From Vulcaniibacterium thermophilum (GTDB lineage: Bacteria > Pseudomonadota > Gammaproteobacteria > Xanthomonadales > Xanthomonadaceae): a stretch of 36,455 nucleotides of DNA. The stretch spans positions 1-36,455 of the forward strand of contig NZ_VOHJ01000027.1 in the NCBI RefSeq assembly GCF_007923255.1. Reading direction: 5' to 3'. This document shows, in pieces, positions 9,916-17,215 of this stretch; position 1 is the first letter of the stretch, and every line of letters begins with the position of its first letter. A program made the translations under genes and the position numbers. The notes below the pieces were generated by a model, which was not told where the DNA came from, searched no databases, and saw only the letters and a program-made list of their open reading frames with translations.

Positions 9916-11907
9916 ATGACCGAACGTGACGGCGAGCACGCCGAAGGCCTGCCCGAGATTCCCGGCTACCGCCTGCTGCGCGAGGCGAGCCAGGGCGGCA
10001 TGTCCACCATCTACCTGGCGCAGCAGACCGCGCTGGGCCGCGAGGTGGCGGTCAAGGTCATGCGTCCGGAAGCCCTCGCCGACGAGGTCAGCCGGCGCCG
10101 GTTCGAGAACGAGGCGCGCACCATCGCCCGCCTCGACCATCCGCATATCGTCCGCATCTACGAGGTCGGCCGCACCCGCGACGGGCAGTTGTACTACTCG
10201 ATGCCGTACCTGCCGCGCGGTCACCTCGGCCAGCGCCGGTTCGTGCGCGAGGGCTCCACCGACGAAGCCTCGGTGATCGCCATCGCCCGCGCCCTGCTCG
10301 ACGCCCTCGAGTACGCCCACGGCCGCGGCGTCATCCATCGCGACGTCAAGGCCGAGAACGTGTTGTTCGACGAGCGCGGCAAGCCGCTGCTGGTCGATTT
10401 CGGCATCGCCCTGCGTCGCGGTTACGGCGCGCGCGTGACCACCGCCGGGCTCGCGGTCGGCAGCACGGCCTACATGGCGCCGGAGCAGGCGCGCGGCGAG
10501 GACGTCGACGGCCGCGCCGATCTGTACAGCCTGGGCGTGCTGATCTTCGAGATGCTCACCGGCCATCTGCCGTACCAGGCCGAGGACGCGCTCTCGATGG
10601 CGGTCAAGCACGTGCGCGATCCGATTCCGCGCCTGCCGCCGCAGCTCGCGCACTGGCAGCCGTTCGTCAACCGCGCGCTGGCGAAGGAGCCCGATCAGCG
10701 CTTCCAGAACGCCGCGGAGATGCGCGACGCACTGGGTGCGGTGGAGCGCCGGCGGCGCTGGTCGCGCCTGCTGCCGTGGCGGCGCGCGCCGCGCGCGGGC
10801 GCCCCCGGTCGTGCGCGCTGGATCGCGCTGGCGGTGGCGGTGTGGCTGGCCGGCGGCGCGATCGCCTGGTATGCGATCGACACCGGCGACCGCGAGGAGT
10901 TCCTGCGCGTCGGCACCGCCGAGACCGCGCCGCCGCCCAGCGACGACCCGATCGACGCGATGCTCGCCCCGCCGCCGGAGGCGCCGGTCAAGCGCGCGAT
11001 CGCCGAAGCGCGGCAGCATCTGGCGCAGCGCAATCTCACCACGCCGGTGGTCGGCAACGCCTACGTCAGCACGCTGTCCGCCTGGCATCTGGACAGCGCC
11101 GATCCCGACGTGCACGCGCTGATCGGCGACCTCACCGACGCGCTCGCGGCCGAGGCCGCGCGCCTGCTCAGGGAAGGCGACCCCCGCCGCGCGCTGGAGT
11201 ACTTCGAGAGCGCGCGCACGCTGCTGCTGCAGACCGGCAGCATGGACTCGCCGGCGCAGGGCCGCCTGCGCGCGGAAGTCGTCAAGGCGGTGAAGGCCTA
11301 CGTCGACGAACGCGCGGCCGACGGCGGCATCGAACCCGAACGCGTGCGCGCCCTCGCCCGCCAGTTCGACCTGTCCCCCGACCAGACGCGCAAGCTGCTC
11401 GCCAGCGCGCAGGCCACGCGCGCGCGCAATGCCGACAAGGGCGCGGCGCCGCGACCGGAGCCGGGCGGGTTCCAGGTCGCGCCGCGTCCGGTCTCGCGCG
11501 CCGAGTACGCCCGCTTCGCCGAGGCCACCGGACGCCCGGCCGCGCTGTGCCGCGAACGCGCCTCGCTGTTGCGCATCGTCGCCCCGCGCCACTGGCGCGC
11601 GCCGGGCTTCAGCCAGGGCGACAACGAGCCGGTCGTGTGCGTCTCGTATGCCGACGCCGAGGCCTACGCCGCCTGGTACAGCCAGCAGACCGGCCACCGT
11701 TATCGGCTGCCGAGCGCGATGCAGGCGCGGCAGCGCGCGGCGGAGATCAGCGGGCGCGACATCTCGCTCTGGCTGCGCGACTGCGGCGAGGACTGCGCGC
11801 AGCGCAAAGCGGTGGGGGCCTCGTGGCGCAACAACGCCTCCGAGCGCACGCTCGCCGCCGGCCGCGGCTACGACGACGTCGGCTTCCGCCTGGTGCGCGA
11901 GAACTGA
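9916..11907 (+). CDS. Membrane Ser/Thr kinase with C-terminal FGE-like domain
   Basis: A 663-residue three-part protein. Residues 15-275 are a Hanks-type Ser/Thr kinase with catalytic Lys (AVKV, K47), HRDVKAEN (141-148, D143 as base), DFG (161-163) and APE (188-190). One transmembrane helix spans about 302-321, so the kinase is cytoplasmic and the rest lies outside the inner membrane. Residues about 340-490 are helical, and 517-663 resemble the formylglycine-generating-enzyme/sulfatase-modifying fold (EPVVCVSYADAEAYAAWY, YRLPSAMQAR, YDDVGFRLV). Such domains often sense or bind ligands rather than modify sulfatases. The glycine loop is unusual: SQGGMS (25-30) has Ser at both outer glycine positions. 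It is followed after 25 bp by the DUF502 gene. Confidence 0.87.
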   Translation: MTERDGEHAEGLPEIPGYRLLREASQGGMSTIYLAQQTALGREVAVKVMRPEALADEVSRRRFENEARTIARLDHPHIVRIYEVGRTRDGQLYYSMPYLPRGHLGQRRFVREGSTDEASVIAIARALLDALEYAHGRGVIHRDVKAENVLFDERGKPLLVDFGIALRRGYGARVTTAGLAVGSTAYMAPEQARGEDVDGRADLYSLGVLIFEMLTGHLPYQAEDALSMAVKHVRDPIPRLPPQLAHWQPFVNRALAKEPDQRFQNAAEMRDALGAVERRRRWSRLLPWRRAPRAGAPGRARWIALAVAVWLAGGAIAWYAIDTGDREEFLRVGTAETAPPPSDDPIDAMLAPPPEAPVKRAIAEARQHLAQRNLTTPVVGNAYVSTLSAWHLDSADPDVHALIGDLTDALAAEAARLLREGDPRRALEYFESARTLLLQTGSMDSPAQGRLRAEVVKAVKAYVDERAADGGIEPERVRALARQFDLSPDQTRKLLASAQATRARNADKGAAPRPEPGGFQVAPRPVSRAEYARFAEATGRPAALCRERASLLRIVAPRHWRAPGFSQGDNEPVVCVSYADAEAYAAWYSQQTGHRYRLPSAMQARQRAAEISGRDISLWLRDCGEDCAQRKAVGASWRNNASERTLAAGRGYDDVGFRLVREN

Positions 11908-11920
11908 CCCGGCTCGCCCG

Positions 11921-11926
11921 TAGAAT
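11921..11926 (+). promoter_or_regulatory. -10 box TAGAAT for DUF502 gene, leaderless type
   Basis: TAGAAT is followed by GGCGCG and then the ATG at 11933. This lies in the 25-bp gap after the kinase stop, so the DUF502-yhhQ pair has its own promoter. There is no ribosome binding site, and the spacing suits transcription starting at the ATG itself. No good -35 match was seen. Confidence 0.6.
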
Positions 11927-11932
11927 GGCGCG

Positions 11933-12595
11933 ATGACCGCGCCCCGCCCCCGCCACAGTTTCCAGCGCACGCTGCTCACCGGCCTGCTCACCCTGCTGCC
12001 GCTGTGGCTGACCTGGGTGGTGGTCAAGTTCGTGTTCGTGCTGCTGTCGGATCTCGGCCGGCCGGTCGTGCATCCGCTGCTGGCGAAGCTGGCCGCGCAG
12101 CAACCCGCGCTGGCCTGGGTGACGCAGCCCTGGGTGGAGACCGCGCTCGGCCTGCTGGCCACGCTCGGCGTGATCCTGGTGTCGGGCGTGATGGCGCGCC
12201 GGGTGGTCGGGCAGCGCCTGCTGCGCTGGTTCGAGGCGCTGATCGCGCGCGTGCCGCTGGCCAACATCGTCTACACCAGCGCGCGCCAACTGCTGGACAT
12301 CCTGCAGAAGAAGCCCGACGGCACCCAGCGCGTGGTGCTGGTGGACTTTCCGCACACCGAGATGAAGTCGATCGGCTTCGTCACCCGCGTGATCCGCGAG
12401 AAGGACACCGGCCGCGAGCTGGCCGCCGTGTACGTGCCGACCACGCCGAATCCGACCTCGGGTTATCTGGAGATCGTGCCGGTGGAGAAGATCACGCCGA
12501 CCGACTGGACGGTCGACCAGGCCATGAGCTTCATCATCTCCGGCGGCGCGGTGGCGCCGGACACCATTCCGTTCTCGCCGCCGAACGCCTCATGA
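11933..12595 (+). CDS. DUF502 inner-membrane protein
   Basis: A 220-residue protein of the DUF502 family, recognised by two N-terminal hydrophobic helices (about 12-38 and 66-88) and the conserved stretches RVPLANIVYTSARQLLD, VVLVDFPH, SIGFVTR and YVPTTPNPTSGYLEIVP. The function of this family is unknown; members are common in proteobacteria and in plants. The C-terminal half is soluble and probably cytoplasmic. It overlaps the yhhQ start by four bases (ATGA, 12592-12595), so the two are translated together. A TAGAAT box six bases before the ATG suggests a leaderless message. Confidence 0.88.
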   Translation: MTAPRPRHSFQRTLLTGLLTLLPLWLTWVVVKFVFVLLSDLGRPVVHPLLAKLAAQQPALAWVTQPWVETALGLLATLGVILVSGVMARRVVGQRLLRWFEALIARVPLANIVYTSARQLLDILQKKPDGTQRVVLVDFPHTEMKSIGFVTRVIREKDTGRELAAVYVPTTPNPTSGYLEIVPVEKITPTDWTVDQAMSFIISGGAVAPDTIPFSPPNAS

Positions 12596-13359
12596 GCTCC
12601 CCGCTGCGCGACCGCGCCACGCTCCTGTTCGTCGCGCTCGCCGCGTTCTTCTGCGTCAACGCGGTGCTCGCCGAGTTCATCGGCGTCAAGATCTTCGCGC
12701 TGGAAGACACGCTCGGCATCGCGCCGCTGCAGTGGAACCTGTTCGGCCAGAGCGGCTCGCTCAGCTTCACCGCCGGCACGTTGCTGTGGCCGGTGGTGTT
12801 CCTGATGACCGACGTGGTCAACGAGTTCTACGGCCGGCGCGGCGTGCGGATGATCTCGTGGACGGCGGCGGTGCTGATCGCCTACGGCTTCCTGTTCGCG
12901 TTCGCGGCGATCGCGCTGGCGCCGGCGGAATGGTGGGTGAAGGCAGCCCAGCCGCAGGGCGTGGTGGACTACCAGGCCGCGTTCGCCGCCGTGTTCGGGC
13001 AGGGGCTGTGGACGATCGCCGGCTCGCTGGTGGCGTTCGTGCTGGGCCAGCTCATCGACGTCGCCGTGTTCCACCGCATCCGCCGCTTCACCGGCGAGAA
13101 GTGGGTCTGGCTGCGCGCCACCGGCTCGACCGCGGTGTCGCAACTGGTCGACAGCTTCGTCGTGCTCTACATCGCCTTCGTGCTCGGGCCGCAGAAGTGG
13201 CCGCTGTCGCTGTTCTTCGCGGTCAGCACCGTGAACTACCTCTACAAGATGCTCGCCGCGCTGGCGCTGATCCCGCTGATCTACCTGATGCGCGCGGCGA
13301 TCACCCGCTACCTCGGCGCGCCGCGCGCCGCCGAGCTGAGGCAGGCGGCGGCGGCGTAA
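12592..13359 (+). CDS. yhhQ: Queuosine-precursor transporter (YhhQ/VUT family)
   Basis: A 255-residue integral membrane protein with about six helices. The conserved pieces NAVLAEFIGVKIF, AGTLLWPVVFLMTDVVNEFYGRR and STAVSQLVDSFVV fit the VUT/YhhQ family (PF02592), which takes up queuosine precursors such as preQ0/preQ1 across the inner membrane for tRNA modification. The start inside the DUF502 stop gives the normal family length. Translational coupling to DUF502 is a fixed feature here, though no functional link is known. The gene ends 19 bp before a heptamer tandem array. Confidence 0.85.
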   Translation: MSSPLRDRATLLFVALAAFFCVNAVLAEFIGVKIFALEDTLGIAPLQWNLFGQSGSLSFTAGTLLWPVVFLMTDVVNEFYGRRGVRMISWTAAVLIAYGFLFAFAAIALAPAEWWVKAAQPQGVVDYQAAFAAVFGQGLWTIAGSLVAFVLGQLIDVAVFHRIRRFTGEKWVWLRATGSTAVSQLVDSFVVLYIAFVLGPQKWPLSLFFAVSTVNYLYKMLAALALIPLIYLMRAAITRYLGAPRAAELRQAAAA

Positions 13360-13378
13360 GGCGAAGGGATCGGAACCC

Positions 13379-13469
13379 GTTCCCCGTTCCCCGTTCCCCG
13401 TTCCCCGTTCCCCGTTCCCCGTTCCCCGTTCCCCGTTCCCCGTTCCCCGTTTCCCGTTCCCCGATTCCC
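13379..13469. repeat. GTTCCCC heptamer tandem array, 13 units
   Basis: Ten perfect GTTCCCC units (13379-13448) are followed by GTTTCCC, one more perfect unit and GATTCCC. On the minus strand the unit is GGGGAAC, which puts runs of four G every seven bases, a pattern able to fold into G-quadruplexes. The last unit, GATTCCC, is the exact complement of the unit of the second array at 31636-31705, so the two arrays belong to one repeat family. A run of ten C follows at 13471-13480. The array lies between yhhQ and the DUF885 gene, 93 bp before the latter's ATG. Confidence 0.95.
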
Positions 13470-13562
13470 GCCCCCCCCCCGCCGCCCCGTGACTTCCGAC
13501 CGGGGCAGCCGCCCCCGCCCTGCGCCATGCTCGGCGTTCCCCGCCCGAACGCACGAGCCGCC

Positions 13563-15365
13563 ATGACCCTGCGACCGCTTGCCCTCGCGCTTGCCCTGAC
13601 CTTCGCCGCCGGCGTCGCGCCGGCCTTCGCCGCCGACGCCCCCGCCGCCGCGCAGACGCAGAACGCCAAGGCCGCGCGCCTGAACGCGCTGTACGAGCAG
13701 TACTGGGAAGAGCTGCTGAAGCTCAACCCGATCCAGGCGACCTTCCAGGGCGATCCGCGCTACAACGACCAGCTCCCGAACTTCTACAGCGCCGAGTACC
13801 GCGAGAAGTCGCGCCAGTTCACCGAGCGCTGGCTGAAGACCATCCAGGACATCGGCCCCGAAGGGCTGAGCGGGCAGGATCTGCTGAGCTACGAGATCTT
13901 CGTGCGCGACGCCAGGAACTCGCTCGAGGCCGAGCGCTTCCCCGGCTGGATGATGCCGGTCAACCAGATGGGCAACATCGCCACGCTCGCGGTGCAGTTC
14001 GGCTCCGGCAAGGGCGCGCAGCCGTTCAAGACGGTCAAGGACTACGAGAACTGGCTCGCCCGCGGCAACCGGCTGCCGGAGCTGATCGATACCGCGATCG
14101 ACAACATGCGCCAGGGCATGAAGGCCGGCGTGGTGCAGCCGCGCGCGCTGATGGAGAAGGTGGTGCCGCAGCTCGACGCGCTGATCAAGGACAAGGCCGA
14201 GGAGACGCTGTTCTGGGGCCCGATTGCGGACATGCCGAAGGACATCCCGCAGGCCGACCGCGAGCGCCTCACCGCCGCGTACCGGCAGATGATCGGCGAG
14301 CGCATCATCCCCTCGTTCCGCAAGCTGCGCGCGTTCATCGCCGACGAATACCTGCCGGCCACGCGCAGCACCGTGGGCCTGGACAAGCTGCCGGACGGCC
14401 AGGCGTGGTACGCGTTCAACGCGCGCAGCGCCACCACCACCGACCTGACGCCGGCGCAGATCCACGACATCGGCCTGAAGGAAGTCGCGCGCATCCACGG
14501 CGAGATCCGCAAGATCATGGAGCAGGTGGGCTTCAAGGGCTCGCTGCAGGACTTCTTCCAGTTCATGCGCACCGACCCGCGCTTCACCTACAAGAGCGAG
14601 GAGGCGCTGCTGGCGCATTACCGCGGGCTGGAAGCGAAGATCAACCAGAAGGTGCCGGCGCTGTTCTCGCTGATCCCCAAGGCCGGCTTCGAGATCCGGC
14701 CGGTGGAGCCGTATCGCGCCAAGTCGGCGGCGGGCGGGTCGTACCAAGGGCCGAGCGAGGACGGTTCGCGGCCGGGCATCTTCTACGTCAACACCTACGA
14801 TCTGCCCTCGCGCAAGACCTGGGACGCGGAAGATCTCTACCTCCACGAAGCCATTCCGGGCCACCACTTCCAGATCGCGCTGCAGCAGGAACTGACCGGG
14901 CTGCCGAAGTTCCGCCGCTTCGGCGGCGAAACCGCCTTCATCGAAGGCTGGGGCCTGTACGCCGAATCGCTCGGCAAGGACCTGGGCGTCTACACCGATC
15001 CCTACAACTACTTCGGCTACCTGCAGAACGAGCTGTGGCGCGCGATCCGCCTGGTCGTCGATACCGGCCTGCACAGCAAGGGCTGGAGCCGCGAGCAGGT
15101 GATCCGGTACATGCTCGAGAACTCGGCGGAAAGCGAAACGCAGTCCACCGCCGAGGCCGAGCGCTACATCGCCTGGCCCGGCCAGGCGCTGGCCTACAAG
15201 ATCGGCGAGCTGAAGATCAAGGAGCTGCGCGCGCTGGCCGAGAAAGAGCTCGGCCCGAAGTTCGACATCCGCGAATTCCACGCCGAAGTGCTGAGGGACG
15301 GCGCGGTGCCGCTGGACGTGCTGGAAGCCAAGATCAAGCGCTGGATCGCCGCGAGGAAGGGCTGA
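13563..15365 (+). CDS. Secreted DUF885 family metallopeptidase
   Basis: A 600-residue protein of the DUF885 family with a signal peptide (about residues 1-24, cut after FAADA), so it is probably periplasmic. The diagnostic HEAIPGHH motif at residues 428-435 is a zinc-type HExxPGH site, followed by GGETAFIEGWGLYAE with further acidic ligands. These proteins are predicted peptidases; true substrates are mostly unknown. The lysine-rich helical N-terminal half is typical. The ATG at 13563 precedes an ideal signal sequence. The gene is bounded by the heptamer array upstream and a perfect terminator downstream, so it is a single-gene unit. Confidence 0.9.
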   Translation: MTLRPLALALALTFAAGVAPAFAADAPAAAQTQNAKAARLNALYEQYWEELLKLNPIQATFQGDPRYNDQLPNFYSAEYREKSRQFTERWLKTIQDIGPEGLSGQDLLSYEIFVRDARNSLEAERFPGWMMPVNQMGNIATLAVQFGSGKGAQPFKTVKDYENWLARGNRLPELIDTAIDNMRQGMKAGVVQPRALMEKVVPQLDALIKDKAEETLFWGPIADMPKDIPQADRERLTAAYRQMIGERIIPSFRKLRAFIADEYLPATRSTVGLDKLPDGQAWYAFNARSATTTDLTPAQIHDIGLKEVARIHGEIRKIMEQVGFKGSLQDFFQFMRTDPRFTYKSEEALLAHYRGLEAKINQKVPALFSLIPKAGFEIRPVEPYRAKSAAGGSYQGPSEDGSRPGIFYVNTYDLPSRKTWDAEDLYLHEAIPGHHFQIALQQELTGLPKFRRFGGETAFIEGWGLYAESLGKDLGVYTDPYNYFGYLQNELWRAIRLVVDTGLHSKGWSREQVIRYMLENSAESETQSTAEAERYIAWPGQALAYKIGELKIKELRALAEKELGPKFDIREFHAEVLRDGAVPLDVLEAKIKRWIAARKG

Positions 15366-15382
15366 GCTCCGGCGCGCGTCGC

Positions 15383-15417
15383 GAAGAAGGGCGGGCTTGG
15401 GCCCGCCCTTCTTCTTT
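15383..15417 (+). terminator. Rho-independent terminator of the DUF885 gene
   Basis: A perfect 14-bp stem (GAAGAAGGGCGGGC, 15383-15396) with a TTGG loop pairs with 15401-15414 and is followed by TTT. It lies 17 bp after the DUF885 stop. Confidence 0.9.
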
Positions 15418-15467
15418 CCGGATCCGTCCCCGTCATCGCGACGAACGCCGCGATCCGTCATCCGGCC

Positions 15468-15573
15468 GTAGGTTGGGCTGAGCCGAAGGCGAAGCCCAAC
15501 ACGTTCCCGGCCACCGCCGTGCGCCCGCTTGCGACCTTTGCGTTGGGCTTCGCTGCGCTCAGCCCAACCTACG
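15468..15573. repeat. Inverted repeat pair GTAGGTTGGGCTGAG...
   Basis: Two copies of a roughly 33-bp element face each other. The first, at 15468-15500, starts GTAGGTTGGGCTGAG and ends GAAGCCCAAC. The second, at 15541-15573, is its near reverse complement and ends CTCAGCCCAACCTAC. Each copy is itself partly palindromic (TTGGGCT/AGCCCAA). This is a common intergenic element in proteobacteria. The pair sits directly beside the 3' end of the toxin-immunity cassette. The rest of 15418-15602 shows no gene. Confidence 0.8.
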
Positions 15574-15602
15574 CGACTTCGTGTCGGCCGCGCCGACCGG
15601 CG

Positions 15603-15911
15603 TCACAACGGCGTTCCGCGATTTTTCCCGGGCTTCTGGATCAGCAAATCGTCGCATTCGCGACGGCGGCAGCGTTCGACGAACGGAAGCGCGGCCTTGG
15701 GCTCGGTGCGATAGCGCTCGAAGGCGAGCGGGTCGATCTCGTAGTACTCCTCGTAATCGACCAGGCCGTTGCTGACCGGAATCGACAGGTAGTACCGGCC
15801 GCTCGTCTCCTCGATGCCGAGCGAGAAACGGTCCTCACGGGACACCAACACGTCGCGGAATTTCACGGGCGCGCGTTCAGGGCTGTACGGGGCTGACAGA
15901 ATAGCGGTCAT
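15603..15911 (-). CDS. Putative immunity protein of the toxin cassette
   Basis: A 102-residue small, acidic, soluble protein with no signal peptide. The core reads as beta strands (RFSLGIEETSGRYYLSIPVS, then GLVDYEEYYEI), a layout I associate with immunity proteins beside polymorphic toxins, though I cannot name the family. I chose the ATG at 15911 because AAGGG precedes it at about nine bases; an ATG at 15929 would add six residues. Its start overlaps the end of the toxin gene by 35 bp, so it is made together with the toxin, as expected for an antidote. Two 60-base lines I counted are 57-60 % GC, lower than most of the window, which hints at horizontal gain. The immunity role is inferred from position and size. 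Confidence 0.6.
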   Translation of the reverse strand: MTAILSAPYSPERAPVKFRDVLVSREDRFSLGIEETSGRYYLSIPVSNGLVDYEEYYEIDPLAFERYRTEPKAALPFVERCRRRECDDLLIQKPGKNRGTPL

Positions 15912-17037
15912 CGGGAATGCCCTTGGCATCGATCACGGCTTCGGAGTTGCCGGTCGGCAGCTTGCCGCCCGGGATCCACTGGTCGTTGGCGCCCGCCTCG
16001 TTGCCGGACGGGATACGCAGGTTCAGCTCGCGCGGATCGGGGATGTCCACCCGCACCAGTTCGTTGCCCTCGAGGAAGCCCTCGGGCAGCCCCAGCGCCT
16101 CCTCCAGCGCGCGCGGATCGCCCTGCGTGCGGGCCAACAGCGCGTCGGCCTCGTGCTTCGGCATCACGAACGAGGTGCCGTCGCGCTGGCCGATGCCGTA
16201 CTTGTCGAGGTTCGCGCGCGTCATGAAACGCGTCGCGCCGGCATCGAACTGCGCAAGGTGCTGGTCGATGTAGCTCGGGGGCAGATAGCTCGCGGGGTCG
16301 GGCCGCTGGCCCTTGGGGATCGCCAGGATTTCGTCGATCCTGCTTTGGCTCAGACGCACGACATCGTCGCCGCGGCCGGCCAGACGCGAAGCATCGTCCA
16401 CGCCGTCGAGGGCGCGGCTGGCATCGGCCACGTCGTCGGCGACGTCGGCGACGCGGCCGCCTTTGGCCGCCGCGCCCACGCCCACCACCGCGGTGCCGAT
16501 GTCGAACACCGCGCGCCCCGCGAACTCGGCCCAGTCGCCCTCCGCAGCGGCGTCGCGATATCCCTCGGTGATGCCGTCCCAGATCGCGCCCACCGCACGC
16601 AGGTTGCCCTCGGGATCGGTCACCCACTTGATCGGGCTGCCGAGCTCGACCACCACCTGCGCAGTTCGGCCGGCGGTCTCCAGCATCTGCAGATTGCGCT
16701 CGGGACGCGCGATCCACTCGACCGGATCGACGAGGTCGCTGGCCCCGTCGGCCAGCTTCACCACGCCCTTGCCGGTCTCGTACAACGCCAATCCCGCGCC
16801 TTCGACGAGGCCGATCCCGTTGGAAACCTGCTGCGCGACGGCCTCGCCCACGCTCCCGCCGTGCTCGCGGCCGAACTCGACCAGATCGCGCCGGAACCCG
16901 TCGACATGACGCTCGGCGCTGTCCACCGCGCCTTCGATCCGCTCGCCCACCCAGTCCTTGGCGCGATCGGCGTCCTCCAGCCGATCGCCGACCCAGTTGC
17001 GCGCGGAATCCAGCGCGCCCAGTACGTCGATGCCCAT
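15877..17037 (-). CDS. Putative polymorphic toxin
   Basis: A 386-residue protein of the toxin-delivery type. Residues 1-165 are helical and charged, with no signal peptide or transport motif. Residues 173-193 form a small hydrophobic, glycine/alanine-rich segment of the kind found before toxin domains. Residues about 255-386 form a separate C-terminal domain: GATRFMTRANLDKYGIGQRDG (267-287), LGLPEGF (315-321), RVDIPDP (329-335), RIPSGNEAGANDQWIPGG (341-358) and SEAVI (365-369). I could not assign this domain to a named toxin family; the compact strands and conserved-looking G, N, W and E residues suggest a catalytic fold. The ATG at 17037 has AAGGGAGG 7-8 bases upstream, better than the ATG at 17094. 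No secretion genes lie nearby, and the C-terminus lacks XVIPCD features of Xanthomonas T4SS effectors. Confidence 0.6.
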   Translation of the reverse strand: MGIDVLGALDSARNWVGDRLEDADRAKDWVGERIEGAVDSAERHVDGFRRDLVEFGREHGGSVGEAVAQQVSNGIGLVEGAGLALYETGKGVVKLADGASDLVDPVEWIARPERNLQMLETAGRTAQVVVELGSPIKWVTDPEGNLRAVGAIWDGITEGYRDAAAEGDWAEFAGRAVFDIGTAVVGVGAAAKGGRVADVADDVADASRALDGVDDASRLAGRGDDVVRLSQSRIDEILAIPKGQRPDPASYLPPSYIDQHLAQFDAGATRFMTRANLDKYGIGQRDGTSFVMPKHEADALLARTQGDPRALEEALGLPEGFLEGNELVRVDIPDPRELNLRIPSGNEAGANDQWIPGGKLPTGNSEAVIDAKGIPDDRYSVSPVQP

Positions 17038-17215
17038 CGCTTCGCCTCCCTTGCAACGGCGACGACCGTAAGCGGCGACGTCGGGAACCGCCATCCGGGT
17101 CGACCCCAGGGCAGCGGTCGCGCTTCAGCGGCGGGTGCGTCATCGCTCACGCGCGCTCGACGCCGCTGCGTCAACCCCGGCGCCCCGCATGCGTTAGCGG
17201 AGCCAGGAGGTCGGC

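Noticed and set aside
13379-13469. CRISPR array
   Set aside because: Units are seven bases and contiguous without spacers, so it is a simple tandem array.
15877-17037. X-T4SS effector (XVIPCD type)
   Set aside because: The C-terminus lacks the expected XVIPCD blocks and glutamine-rich tail; the domain there looks catalytic instead.
17038-17215. A second boundary repeat matching 15468-15573 on the other side of the cassette
   Set aside because: Only a weak REP-like stretch (GTCGCGCTTCAGCGGCG) is present, with no real match to the repeat pair.
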